Positions 46,784 to 55,701 of a DNA stretch of 64,000 nt are shown here, one piece after another. The stretch's first letter is position 1. Every line of letters starts with the position of its first letter. The stretch spans positions 62,001 through 126,000 of the forward strand of contig NZ_FNDS01000007.1 of assembly GCF_900099785.1 (NCBI RefSeq), given 5' to 3'. The translations under genes and the position numbers were made by a program. This DNA is from Pseudomonas panipatensis. Its GTDB lineage: Bacteria; Pseudomonadota; Gammaproteobacteria; Pseudomonadales; Pseudomonadaceae. Under the pieces are notes generated by a model that was given only the letters and a program-made list of their open reading frames with translations, did not search any database and was not told where the DNA came from.

Positions 46784-47881
46784 TTACGGCTGCTCCCCGT
46801 GGTAGCTGATGCGGTAGACCGCGCCGGCGAGATCGTCGCTGACCAGCAGCGAGCCATCGTCGGCGACCAGCACATCGGCCGGCCGGCCGAGCACCTGTTC
46901 GCCGGGTTGCAGCCAGCCTTCGGCGAAGATGCTCTGGCGCTTCAGCGAGCCGTCGGCGTTCAACTGCACGCGCACCACGCGGTAGCCTACCTTGTGGCTT
47001 CGGTTCCATGAGCCGTGCTCGGCGATGAACAGGTTGCCGCGATACTCGGCGGGGAATTGCCTGCCGTTGTAGAAGCGCAGGCCGAGGGCGGCGACGTGGG
47101 CGCCGAGTTTGGCCACCGGGGCAACGAAGTCGCTGCACGGGCGCGCGGCGAACTGCGGATCGGCGATGTCGCCGGCATGGCAATCCGGGTATCCGAAGTC
47201 CTGCCCCGGCCGGCTCAGGCGGTTGAGTTCATCGCTGGGCTGGTCATCACCGAGCATGTCGCGGCCGTTGTCGGTGAACCAGAGTTCGCCGCTGTCCGGG
47301 TTCCAGTCGAAGCCGACACTGTTGCGGATGCCCCGGGCCACCACCTCGCGGCCACTGCCGTCGGCGTTCATGCGCTGCAGGTTGGCGTAGCGCTGAGGGT
47401 CCGGCCGGCAGATGTTGCAGGGAGCGCCCACCGGTACGTAGAGCTTGCCATCCGGGCCGAAGGCGATGAATTTCCAGCCGTGGGCGAAGTCGCCAGGGAA
47501 CTCGACGGCGAGCGGTTCCGGCTGGGGCGGGGCGTCCAGATGCGTCTCGATGTCGCGCAGCACCAGGATGCGGCTGACCGCCGAGACGTACAGGTCGCCA
47601 TTGTGAAAGGCCACGCCGACCGGCAGTTGCAAGCCGCTGGCAATCACCCGCGGGCGTGTCTCGCCGGGGCTCAGGGCGTAGACCCGGCCCGCCTGGTTGC
47701 TGCCGACGAACAGGGTGCCACGCGCGCCCAGGGCCATGGCGCGGGCATTGGGCAACTGGTCGCTGAGCAGCTCGATGCGGAAGCCGTCCGGTACTTTCAA
47801 CTGGGCCAGTGCCGGGCCGGCGATGGCGGGCGGCAGGGGCGCCAGAAACAGCGCGGCGAGCATGACGAGGAGGCGACGCAT
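46784..47881 (-). CDS. PQQ-dependent sugar/sorbosone dehydrogenase family protein
   Basis: This 365-aa exported protein has a signal peptide (1-21, AIA|GP) and a six-bladed beta-propeller of the soluble glucose dehydrogenase/YliI-sorbosone dehydrogenase family. Visible repeats are GARGTLFVGSNQAGRVYAL, GVAFHNGDLYVSAVSRI, FGPDGKLYVPVGAPCNIC, GFDWNPDSGELWFTDNGRD, NLFIAEHGSWNRSHKVGYRVVRV and LVADDGSLLVSDDLAGAVYRI. Six or so Cys may form disulfides. The electron acceptor and substrate are unknown. It is on the opposite strand between hemY and dsbB, where P. aeruginosa, as I recall it, has no gene. Confidence 0.85.
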   Translation of the reverse strand: MRRLLVMLAALFLAPLPPAIAGPALAQLKVPDGFRIELLSDQLPNARAMALGARGTLFVGSNQAGRVYALSPGETRPRVIASGLQLPVGVAFHNGDLYVSAVSRILVLRDIETHLDAPPQPEPLAVEFPGDFAHGWKFIAFGPDGKLYVPVGAPCNICRPDPQRYANLQRMNADGSGREVVARGIRNSVGFDWNPDSGELWFTDNGRDMLGDDQPSDELNRLSRPGQDFGYPDCHAGDIADPQFAARPCSDFVAPVAKLGAHVAALGLRFYNGRQFPAEYRGNLFIAEHGSWNRSHKVGYRVVRVQLNADGSLKRQSIFAEGWLQPGEQVLGRPADVLVADDGSLLVSDDLAGAVYRISYHGEQP

Positions 47882-47996
47882 GGTAGGGATTCCCGGATGG
47901 CTGTCCCGGGGAGTCTAGCCCGCCGCCTTGAAAGGCCCGCGCCCTTTCCTCTACCGTAGCGGCCTTCTCGCCTCAGCGCTGCCATCCGGAGCCACC

Positions 47997-48479
47997 ATGA
48001 ACCTGGCCAGCCCACGTTCCCTGTTCTTCCTCGCCTTCCTCGCCTGCGCCGCCATGCTGGGCAGCGGCTTCTACCTGCAGTACGTGATCGGCCTCGAACC
48101 CTGCCCGCTGTGCATCCTGCAGCGCATCTTCTTCGCCGGCGCCGGGCTTTTCGCCCTGATCGCCGCCCTCCACGGTCGAGGCCGCCGCGCTTACTCGCTG
48201 CTGATCCTGCTCAGTTCGCTGGCCGGCGCCGGCACCGCCGGCCGGCAGATCTGGCTGCAGACGCTGCCGGCGGACCAGTTGCCGGCCTGCCTGCCGCCGC
48301 TGGATTACATGATGCAGACCATGCCCTACGCGGATGTCCTCTGGACCATGTTCCATGGCTCCGCTGACTGCGCCGAAGTGAACTGGACCCTGCTCAGCCT
48401 GAGCATTCCGGAATGGAGTCTGCTGGCTTTCGTTGCCTTCAGCCTCTTCGCGCTCATCCAATTCTTCCGCCGCGGCTGA
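47997..48479 (+). CDS. dsbB: Disulfide bond formation protein DsbB (DsbH-type)
   Basis: This 160-aa protein has four transmembrane helices and reoxidises DsbA, passing electrons to ubiquinone. It keeps both periplasmic cysteine pairs: C36-x-x-C39 (LEPCPLCILQR) in the first loop and two Cys in the second loop (LPACLPPL and SADCAEV). Pseudomonas has two DsbB paralogues, and this one, between the hem genes and algQ, corresponds to the copy called DsbH in P. aeruginosa. ATG 47997 follows CCGGAG. Confidence 0.93.
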   Translation: MNLASPRSLFFLAFLACAAMLGSGFYLQYVIGLEPCPLCILQRIFFAGAGLFALIAALHGRGRRAYSLLILLSSLAGAGTAGRQIWLQTLPADQLPACLPPLDYMMQTMPYADVLWTMFHGSADCAEVNWTLLSLSIPEWSLLAFVAFSLFALIQFFRRG

Positions 48480-48505
48480 TTGCCGCGCCCGCACGGGCTT
48501 GTGAC

Positions 48506-48534
48506 GGGCCGCGGAGTCAATGAAACCGCGGCCC
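48506..48534 (+). terminator. Hairpin after dsbB
   Basis: GGGCCGCGG and CCGCGGCCC form a perfect 9-bp stem with an 11-base loop, 27 bp past the stop. It is followed by ACCTATTAAA rather than a T-run. Confidence 0.5.
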
Positions 48535-48725
48535 ACCTATTAAACGCTCGTATGAATTTTCCTCCAGTGGCGTCTTGATGCCGCTATGCCACGGGCATAC
48601 TCTGATCTTCCGCTCCGCCGGGAAACCGCCAGAATTAAGAAAAGTTTCCGGCTGACATCCGCATTCGACAAAAAATTGTCCCGACGCGGATGCGCTGGGA
48701 CAGCGACGAGGGAAGCGAGGACAAC

Positions 48726-49193
48726 ATGCTCGAGAGCTGCCGTAATGCCCAGGAACGTTGGGGAGGCGTGCACCAGTTGATCGATCGCTGGCTGCATGAT
48801 CGTCAGGATCTGATCCATTCCTTCGACTCGCTCAACGGGCCTCAAGCACCCAAGATCAATGGCGAGGATCTGCAGAACTTCTGTCAGAGACTGCTCGACT
48901 ACATGTCGGCCGGGCATTTCGAGGTCTACGAACAGCTGATGGGCGAGGCCCAGGCGTTCGGTGACGCTCGCGGCCTGGAACTGGCCAAGCAGATCTATCC
49001 GCGTCTGGAAGCCATCACCGCCGCCGCACTCAATTTCAATGACCGTTGCGAAAACGGCGACTGCCGCGAAGGCACCTGCCTGACCAGCGAGTTGAAACAG
49101 CTACGGCAGCAACTGCACGAGCGCTTCGAGCTGGAAGACTGCCTGATCGAAGTGCTGCACACCGCGCACGAACAGCGGGCACTCACCGCCTGA
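48726..49193 (+). CDS. algQ: AlgQ/Rsd anti-sigma-70 factor
   Basis: This 155-aa all-helical protein of the Rsd/AlgQ family binds region 4 of sigma-70 and shifts transcription towards alternative sigma factors; in P. aeruginosa it affects alginate, Ndk and siderophores. It begins [30 protein letters not shown] and contains [29 protein letters not shown] and [25 protein letters not shown], a Cys-rich loop typical of the Pseudomonas version. ATG 48726 follows GCGAGGA. A terminator follows the stop. Confidence 0.94.
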   Translation: MLESCRNAQERWGGVHQLIDRWLHDRQDLIHSFDSLNGPQAPKINGEDLQNFCQRLLDYMSAGHFEVYEQLMGEAQAFGDARGLELAKQIYPRLEAITAAALNFNDRCENGDCREGTCLTSELKQLRQQLHERFELEDCLIEVLHTAHEQRALTA

Positions 49194-49214
49194 GTTCCGT
49201 CGTGGGCCGAACGG

Positions 49215-49245
49215 GGCGCGAACCTTTGCCGGGACGCGCCTTTTT
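49215..49245 (+). terminator. Rho-independent terminator of algQ
   Basis: GGCGCG and CGCGCC arms (49215-49220, 49235-49240) with a 14-base loop are followed by TTTTT. Confidence 0.75.
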
Positions 49246-49250
49246 CATGT

Positions 49251-49913
49251 TCAGCGACTGCCCAGCAATTCGATCTCGAATACCAGCGCCGCGTAGGGTG
49301 GGATGACCCCGCCAGCCCCCTGTGCGCCATATGCCTGCGCCGAGGGGATCACCACTCGCCATTTGGCGCCGACCGGCATTGCTGCCAGGGCGGTGCGCCA
49401 GCCGGGAATGACCGCGTCCAGGCGGAACCACTGCGGCTTGTCGCTGGCGTCGAAGGGCGTGCCGTCGGCGAGTTGTCCGGCGTAGCTCACCTGTACTTCG
49501 CGGGCGTTGGGAGCGATCGCGCCATGCCCGCTGCGCAACTCGCTCACCAATACCCCGCCGTTCAGTTCGTGCACGCCAAAACGGGCTTTTTCCCGGACCA
49601 GGAAACGACGCTCGGCGACGCGCGCGGCATCCTCGCTGGAGGCCTGTTCATTCTGTTGCTGCACCTGTCGCTCGTGGGCGGCGAGCAGCGCATCGATGCG
49701 CTCGCGCGGCAACGCCAGCGCCTCGCCGCGATAGCCCTGGCGCAGGCCTTCGAGCAGGTCCGGCAGGGCTCCGGGCGGGACTTCCTGCTGCAGCCGCTGG
49801 CCGAGACTGACGCCGATGCTGTAGGCGGTTTCATCCTGTGGTGCCGCGGCGGCCGCCAGTGGGCCGCAACACAGCAGAGCGAAAAGCAGGTGCCGGGACA
49901 TGGTTTTTCTCAT
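49251..49913 (-). CDS. Periplasmic FKBP-type peptidyl-prolyl isomerase
   Basis: This 220-aa foldase has a signal peptide (cleavage near AAA|AP), an FKBP_N dimerisation domain (ETAYSIGVSLGQRLQQEVP to about residue 105) and a C-terminal FKBP domain with VQVSYAGQLADGTPFDAS, FRLDAVIPGWRTALAAMPVGAKW and IPPYAALVFEIELL. It has the FkpA/MIP architecture. The start is uncertain between ATG 49913 and ATG 49901, since both give a usable signal peptide and neither has a clear Shine-Dalgarno. It lies between algQ and algP on the opposite strand, as in P. aeruginosa. Confidence 0.88.
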   Translation of the reverse strand: MRKTMSRHLLFALLCCGPLAAAAAPQDETAYSIGVSLGQRLQQEVPPGALPDLLEGLRQGYRGEALALPRERIDALLAAHERQVQQQNEQASSEDAARVAERRFLVREKARFGVHELNGGVLVSELRSGHGAIAPNAREVQVSYAGQLADGTPFDASDKPQWFRLDAVIPGWRTALAAMPVGAKWRVVIPSAQAYGAQGAGGVIPPYAALVFEIELLGSR

Positions 49914-50026
49914 GCGCAAAGTGCTGGCGATTATGCCTGCCGCGGGCTGCAGCTCAATCAGGGCGTTGGCGAGAGTGCCTGCGCGGGACTAGTATGGGCG
50001 CAACCACGTCCGCCAGGAGGCACGTC

Positions 50027-51025
50027 ATGTCGGCCAACAAGAAACCCGTCACCACCCCTTTGCATCTGCTGCAGCAACTTTCCCATAGTCTGATCGAGCA
50101 CCTCGATTCCGCCTGCAAACAAGCGCTGGTCGATTCCGAGAAGCTCCATGCCAAGCTGGAGAAGCAACGCGCCAAGGCGCAGGACAAGCTGCACAAGGCG
50201 CGCACCAAGCTGCAGGAAGCGGGCAAGGCCGGCAAGGCCAAGGCGCAAGCCAAGGCCAAGGCCAGCATCGGTGAACTGGAAGAAGTGCTGGAGACGCTGA
50301 AGAATCGTCAGGCGGAGACCCGTACCTACATCGCCAATCTCAAGCGCGACGTCCAGGAGAGCCTGAAGCTGGCCCAGGGCGTCAGCAAGGTGAAAGAGGC
50401 AGTCAGCAAATCGCTGGCTTCGCGCAGCAGCGTCGCCGCCGCCAAGCCGGTGGCCGCCAAAGCCGTTGCCGCGAAACCCGCTGCCAAGCCTGCCGCCAGA
50501 ACCGTGGCCGCGAAGCCTGCCGCCAAAGCTGCCGCCGCGAAGCCGGTAGCCAAGCCTGCCGCCAAAGCCGTGGCCGCGAAGCCGGCAGCCAAGCCTGCCG
50601 CCAAAGCCGTTGCCGCGAAACCGGCAGCCAAGCCTGCGGCCAAAGCCGTCGCCGCGAAACCGGCAGCCAAGCCTGCCGCCAAAGCCGTTACCGCGAAACC
50701 GGCAGCCAAGCCTGCCGCTAAAGCCGTTACCGCGAAGCCGGCCGCCAAGCCTGCGGCCAAAGCCGTTGCCGCGAAACCGGCAGCCAAGCCAGCCGCCAAA
50801 GCCGCTGCAGTGAAACCCGCTGCCAAGCCTGCCGCTAAGGCTGTAGCCGCGAAACCGGCCGCTGCCAAACCGGCCGCGAAGCCTGCGGCGGCCAAGCCTG
50901 CTGCTCCGGCTGCAGCGCCTGTTGCCAAGCCTGCCGTGCCGGCCGCCCCGGCCGCCGCCAGCAGCACCCCGGCAGCGGCAGCTCCTGCCACGCCGGCAGC
51001 CCCGACGCCGAGCAGCGCGTCCTAA
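50027..51025 (+). CDS. algP: AlgP, histone H1-like alginate regulatory protein
   Basis: This 332-aa protein has an N-terminal folded half (1-135) that is helical, with a coiled coil rich in Lys, Ala and Glu (SEKLHAKLEKQRAKAQDKLHKARTKLQEA, GELEEVLETLKNRQAETRTYIANLKRDV). The C-terminal half (about 140-315) is a Lys/Ala/Pro-rich tail built of 13-residue repeats (KAVAAKPAAKPAA), like eukaryotic histone H1 tails. It binds DNA and was identified as a regulator of algD. ATG 50027 has AGGAGG upstream. A final Ala/Pro/Ser segment lacks Lys. Confidence 0.94.
   Translation: MSANKKPVTTPLHLLQQLSHSLIEHLDSACKQALVDSEKLHAKLEKQRAKAQDKLHKARTKLQEAGKAGKAKAQAKAKASIGELEEVLETLKNRQAETRTYIANLKRDVQESLKLAQGVSKVKEAVSKSLASRSSVAAAKPVAAKAVAAKPAAKPAARTVAAKPAAKAAAAKPVAKPAAKAVAAKPAAKPAAKAVAAKPAAKPAAKAVAAKPAAKPAAKAVTAKPAAKPAAKAVTAKPAAKPAAKAVAAKPAAKPAAKAAAVKPAAKPAAKAVAAKPAAAKPAAKPAAAKPAAPAAAPVAKPAVPAAPAAASSTPAAAAPATPAAPTPSSAS
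50443..50900 (+). repeat. 39-bp tandem repeats encoding the AlgP tail
   Basis: About seven full copies of a 39-bp unit plus degenerate edges encode KAVAAKPAAKPAA with V/T/A substitutions. Copies keep near-identical codons (GCCAAAGCCGTTGCCGCGAA type), which points to recent duplication. The in-frame length can vary by slippage without breaking the gene. Confidence 0.88.
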
Positions 51026-51495
51026 GGCTGCTTTCTGTGAGTCACCGCGATGCGCAGCTCTAGCAGCGCATCGCGGTGCTGCTCCGCGGCAGCGCCTGCA
51101 CAACCTTGCAGCCAGGCATCGAGGTCATCGCCGCTCCCGCTCGTCCAGTTCCTTCCGGCATCCGCCAGCCGCTCCAGCAGTAGCCGCTCCGCGCGCAACT
51201 CCAGCGCCTTGACGGATTCCCGCAGCTCCGCCACCCGCTGATCCAGCCGCGCCTGTGCGCGCCATTGCTGGCGCAGCGCACGCAGTGGCATCACCAACTC
51301 CTCTCGCAGGGGCCTGGCCAGTTCTCGCAGCTCCGCCAGGTGCTGCGCATCGCAGGCTATGCCACGCCAGCCGAACCAGGCGCCAGCCAGCAGCAGGCAG
51401 ACATCCGCACCGGCGTCCTGCAACGCCAGACAGGCCGGTTCGACGCCGGGCCGCGCATACAGATCGAGAGCAAACGACCAGACATCTTCCGACAT
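51022..51495 (-). CDS. TIGR02444 family protein
   Basis: This 157-aa cytoplasmic protein of unknown function belongs to a Pseudomonas-conserved family recognised by its N-terminus (VWSFALDLYARPGVEPACLALQDAGADVCLLLAGAWFGWRG) and a following helical region (RPLREELVMPLRALRQQW). The C-terminus is Arg/Leu/Ala-rich helices. Its stop overlaps the algP stop tail-to-tail by 4 bp. It starts 47 bp from the divergent ABC-F gene. Confidence 0.82.
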   Translation of the reverse strand: MSEDVWSFALDLYARPGVEPACLALQDAGADVCLLLAGAWFGWRGIACDAQHLAELRELARPLREELVMPLRALRQQWRAQARLDQRVAELRESVKALELRAERLLLERLADAGRNWTSGSGDDLDAWLQGCAGAAAEQHRDALLELRIAVTHRKQP

Positions 51496-51542
51496 AAGGC
51501 TCCCACAGCGATTGATGGGCGAAGCTGATAAACTCCGCCGCC

Positions 51543-53452
<1,910 letters not shown>

Positions 53453-53453
<1 letters not shown>

Positions 53454-54016
53454 TGAGTGAGTTCCCGCTGCTGATCGCCTGGAGCGACCCGCTGCTGCGT
53501 GGCTTGCAGATCATTCTCATCCTGCTGCTCGCCTGGGGGCTGCAGCGCATGGTCGCCCGCTGCCTGAACGGCCTGGCGCAACGCTACCCGATTCCCCATG
53601 AGCTGTTGCTGCCGCTGCGTGGCGGGCTGCGCTGGCTGATCATGGGCTCGGCGCTGATGATGGTGCTGGAGCGCCTGGGTGTCTCCGCCGAGGTGCTGTG
53701 GACTGCGCTGACCGGCTTCGTGGCGGTCGCCGCGGTGGCCTTCTTCGCCATCTGGAGCGTGCTCTCCAACCTGTTCTGCGCGGTGCTGATCTTCACTGTC
53801 GGCCCGTTCCGCCTGGGCGATCTGGTCGAGGTCATCGACTCGGCCGACAAACCGGGAGTGAAGGGGAGAGTGATCGCCATCAACCTGCTCTACACCACGC
53901 TCGAGGATCAAGTCGAGGAAGGCCAGCCGGCAGCGCTGCTGCAGGTGCCCAACAGCCTGTTCTTCCAGAAGGCCATCCGTCGCTGGCGTGGTCCGAACCT
54001 GCCCGCGGGGCAATGA
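53453..54016 (+). CDS. Small MscS-family mechanosensitive channel protein
   Basis: This 187-aa inner-membrane protein has helices at about 13-32, 50-70 and 78-112, the last being the pore-lining TM3 (VAVAAVAFFAIWSVLSNLFCAVLIF), then the start of the MscS beta domain (VGPFRLGDLVEVID, GVKGRVIAINLLYTTLE, VPNSLFFQKAIRRW). It lacks the full C-terminal alpha/beta cage of E. coli MscS, so it is a minimal member. ATG 53453 overlaps the ABC-F stop; GTG 53450 is an alternative. TerC follows by 33 bp. Confidence 0.85.
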
Positions 54017-54049
54017 CCTTCCCACTGCACTTTGATCGGACAACCTCCT

Positions 54050-54808
54050 ATGGAATGGCTCGCGAATCCTGAAATCTGGGTTGCATTTCTGACCCTGACC
54101 GCCCTGGAAATCGTCCTCGGCATCGACAACATCATCTTCATATCCATCCTCGTCAGCCGCTTGCCGCAGGCGCAGCAGCCGAATGCGCGTTTCTTCGGCC
54201 TGGCACTGGCGATGGGGACGCGCATCCTCCTGCTGCTGTCGATCACCTGGGTGATGCGTCTCACCGCCGATCTCTTCGTGGTCTTCGGCCAGGGGATTTC
54301 CGGGCGTGACCTGATCCTCTTCTTCGGTGGTCTGTTCCTGCTGTTCAAGAGCACCATGGAGATCTACCACAGCCTCGAAGGCGCCGAGGAAGGCGAGCAG
54401 GGCACCGGCAAGAGCCGCGGCTTCCTGGCGGTGATCGTGCAGATCGCGATCATCGACATCATCTTCTCCCTGGACTCGGTGATCACCGCGGTGGGCCTGG
54501 TGCAGAACCTGCCGGTGATGATCGCCGCGATCATCATCTCGGTCGGCGTCATGATGCTGGCCGCCGGCACCATCAGCGACTTCATCGACAAGCACCCGTC
54601 GCTGAAGATGCTCGCCCTGTCGTTCCTCATCGTGGTGGGCACGGTGTTGATCGCCGAGGCCTTCGAGGTGCATGTGCCGAAGGGCTACGTCTACTTCGCC
54701 ATGGCCTTCTCTCTGGCCGTGGAAGCGCTGAACATCCGCTTGCGCGGTGCCTTGGCGCGCAAGCGCGGCGAGGAGCCGGTGAAGTTGCGCAAGGACCTGC
54801 CGAGCTGA
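54050..54808 (+). CDS. TerC family integral membrane protein
   Basis: This 252-aa protein has seven predicted transmembrane helices. It carries the TerC motifs ALEIVLGIDNIIFISILVSRLP (residues 18-39) and IIDIIFSLDSVITAVGLV, each with membrane Asp residues thought to bind metal, and ends with a basic cytoplasmic tail. TerC proteins relate to tellurite resistance and manganese efflux; this YgdQ/YjbE-like branch is of uncertain substrate. ATG 54050 is preferred to TTG 54032. A terminator follows. Confidence 0.88.
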   Translation: MEWLANPEIWVAFLTLTALEIVLGIDNIIFISILVSRLPQAQQPNARFFGLALAMGTRILLLLSITWVMRLTADLFVVFGQGISGRDLILFFGGLFLLFKSTMEIYHSLEGAEEGEQGTGKSRGFLAVIVQIAIIDIIFSLDSVITAVGLVQNLPVMIAAIIISVGVMMLAAGTISDFIDKHPSLKMLALSFLIVVGTVLIAEAFEVHVPKGYVYFAMAFSLAVEALNIRLRGALARKRGEEPVKLRKDLPS

Positions 54809-54825
54809 TGCTTCCGGCATGAAAC

Positions 54826-54851
54826 AGCCCGGCCTGGTGCCGGGCTTTTTC
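54826..54851 (+). terminator. Rho-independent terminator of the ABC-F/mscS/terC unit
   Basis: AGCCCGGC-CTGGT-GCCGGGCT stem followed by TTTTC, 18 bp after the terC stop. Confidence 0.92.
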
Positions 54852-54977
54852 ATGTGTGGCCGTGGGGCGGCGGCAGGGACGTCGGCTGATGCTGGGCGCC
54901 ATCCTCCGAGTAGGGCACACTGAGGCCTCCCTTACCGAATGTTGCGGCGCCAACGGGCGCCCCGCCGAGGTTTTCCT

Positions 54978-55607
54978 ATGCTCGCCAGTACCTGGTTCGC
55001 CTTCTTCATCGCCTGCTGGATCATCAGCCTGTCGCCCGGTGCCGGCGCCATCGCATCAATGTCCTGCGGTCTGCAGTACGGTTTCCTGCGCGGCTACTGG
55101 AACGCCCTGGGGCTGCAGATCGGCCTGGCCCTGCAGATCGCCATCGTCGCGGCGGGCGTTGGCGCGCTGCTGGCGACCTCGGCGCTGGCCTTCAGCCTGA
55201 TCAAGTGGTTCGGCGTGCTTTACCTGGTCTACCTGGCCTGGCGGCAGTGGACGGCGGCGCCGCAGGCACTGTCGGCGAGCGCCGAGCGCCCCATCGGCCG
55301 ACCGCTGAGCCTGGTGCTGCGCGGCTTCCTGGTCAATTCGAGCAACCCCAAGGCGGTGGTCTTCATGCTCGCGGTGCTGCCGCAGTTCATCGACCCCCAT
55401 CAGCCGCTGCTGGCGCAGTACCTGATCATGGGCATCACCATGATCTGCGTCGACCTGATCGTCATGGCCGGCTACACCGGCCTTGCCGCACGCGTGCTGC
55501 GCGCGCTGCGTTCGCCGCGCCAGCAAACGCTGATGAATCGCACCTTCGCGACCCTGTTCGTGGGCGCCGCCGCGCTGCTGGCAACGGTGCGTCGCGCGCC
55601 GCTCTGA
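54978..55607 (+). CDS. LysE/RhtB family exporter
   Basis: This 209-aa protein has six transmembrane helices and exports amino acids or related small molecules. Family pattern: WIISLSPGAGAIASMSCGLQYGFLRGYWNALGLQIGLALQI at the N-terminus, KWFGVLYLVYLAWRQW, and RGFLVNSSNPKAVVFMLAVLPQFIDP in the middle. The substrate is unknown. It is monocistronic between the terC terminator and the FTR1 gene. Confidence 0.9.
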   Translation: MLASTWFAFFIACWIISLSPGAGAIASMSCGLQYGFLRGYWNALGLQIGLALQIAIVAAGVGALLATSALAFSLIKWFGVLYLVYLAWRQWTAAPQALSASAERPIGRPLSLVLRGFLVNSSNPKAVVFMLAVLPQFIDPHQPLLAQYLIMGITMICVDLIVMAGYTGLAARVLRALRSPRQQTLMNRTFATLFVGAAALLATVRRAPL

Positions 55608-55670
55608 AGCGAGCGTCGTTTACGGCAAGAGTCTTTTTCCTTGCATCGGGGGAAGCACGCGGTAACAATT

Positions 55671-55694
55671 GGAATCTCATCCATTCTCATTTGC
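55671..55694. promoter_or_regulatory. Weak Fur-box-like sequence upstream of the FTR1 gene
   Basis: On the minus strand AAATGAGAATGGATGAGATT contains one good half (TGAGAAT) of the Fur 7-1-7 pattern and a poor second half. It is 8 bp before the FTR1 start. Only the location makes it notable. Confidence 0.3.
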
Positions 55695-55701
55695 TTTCGC
55701 C

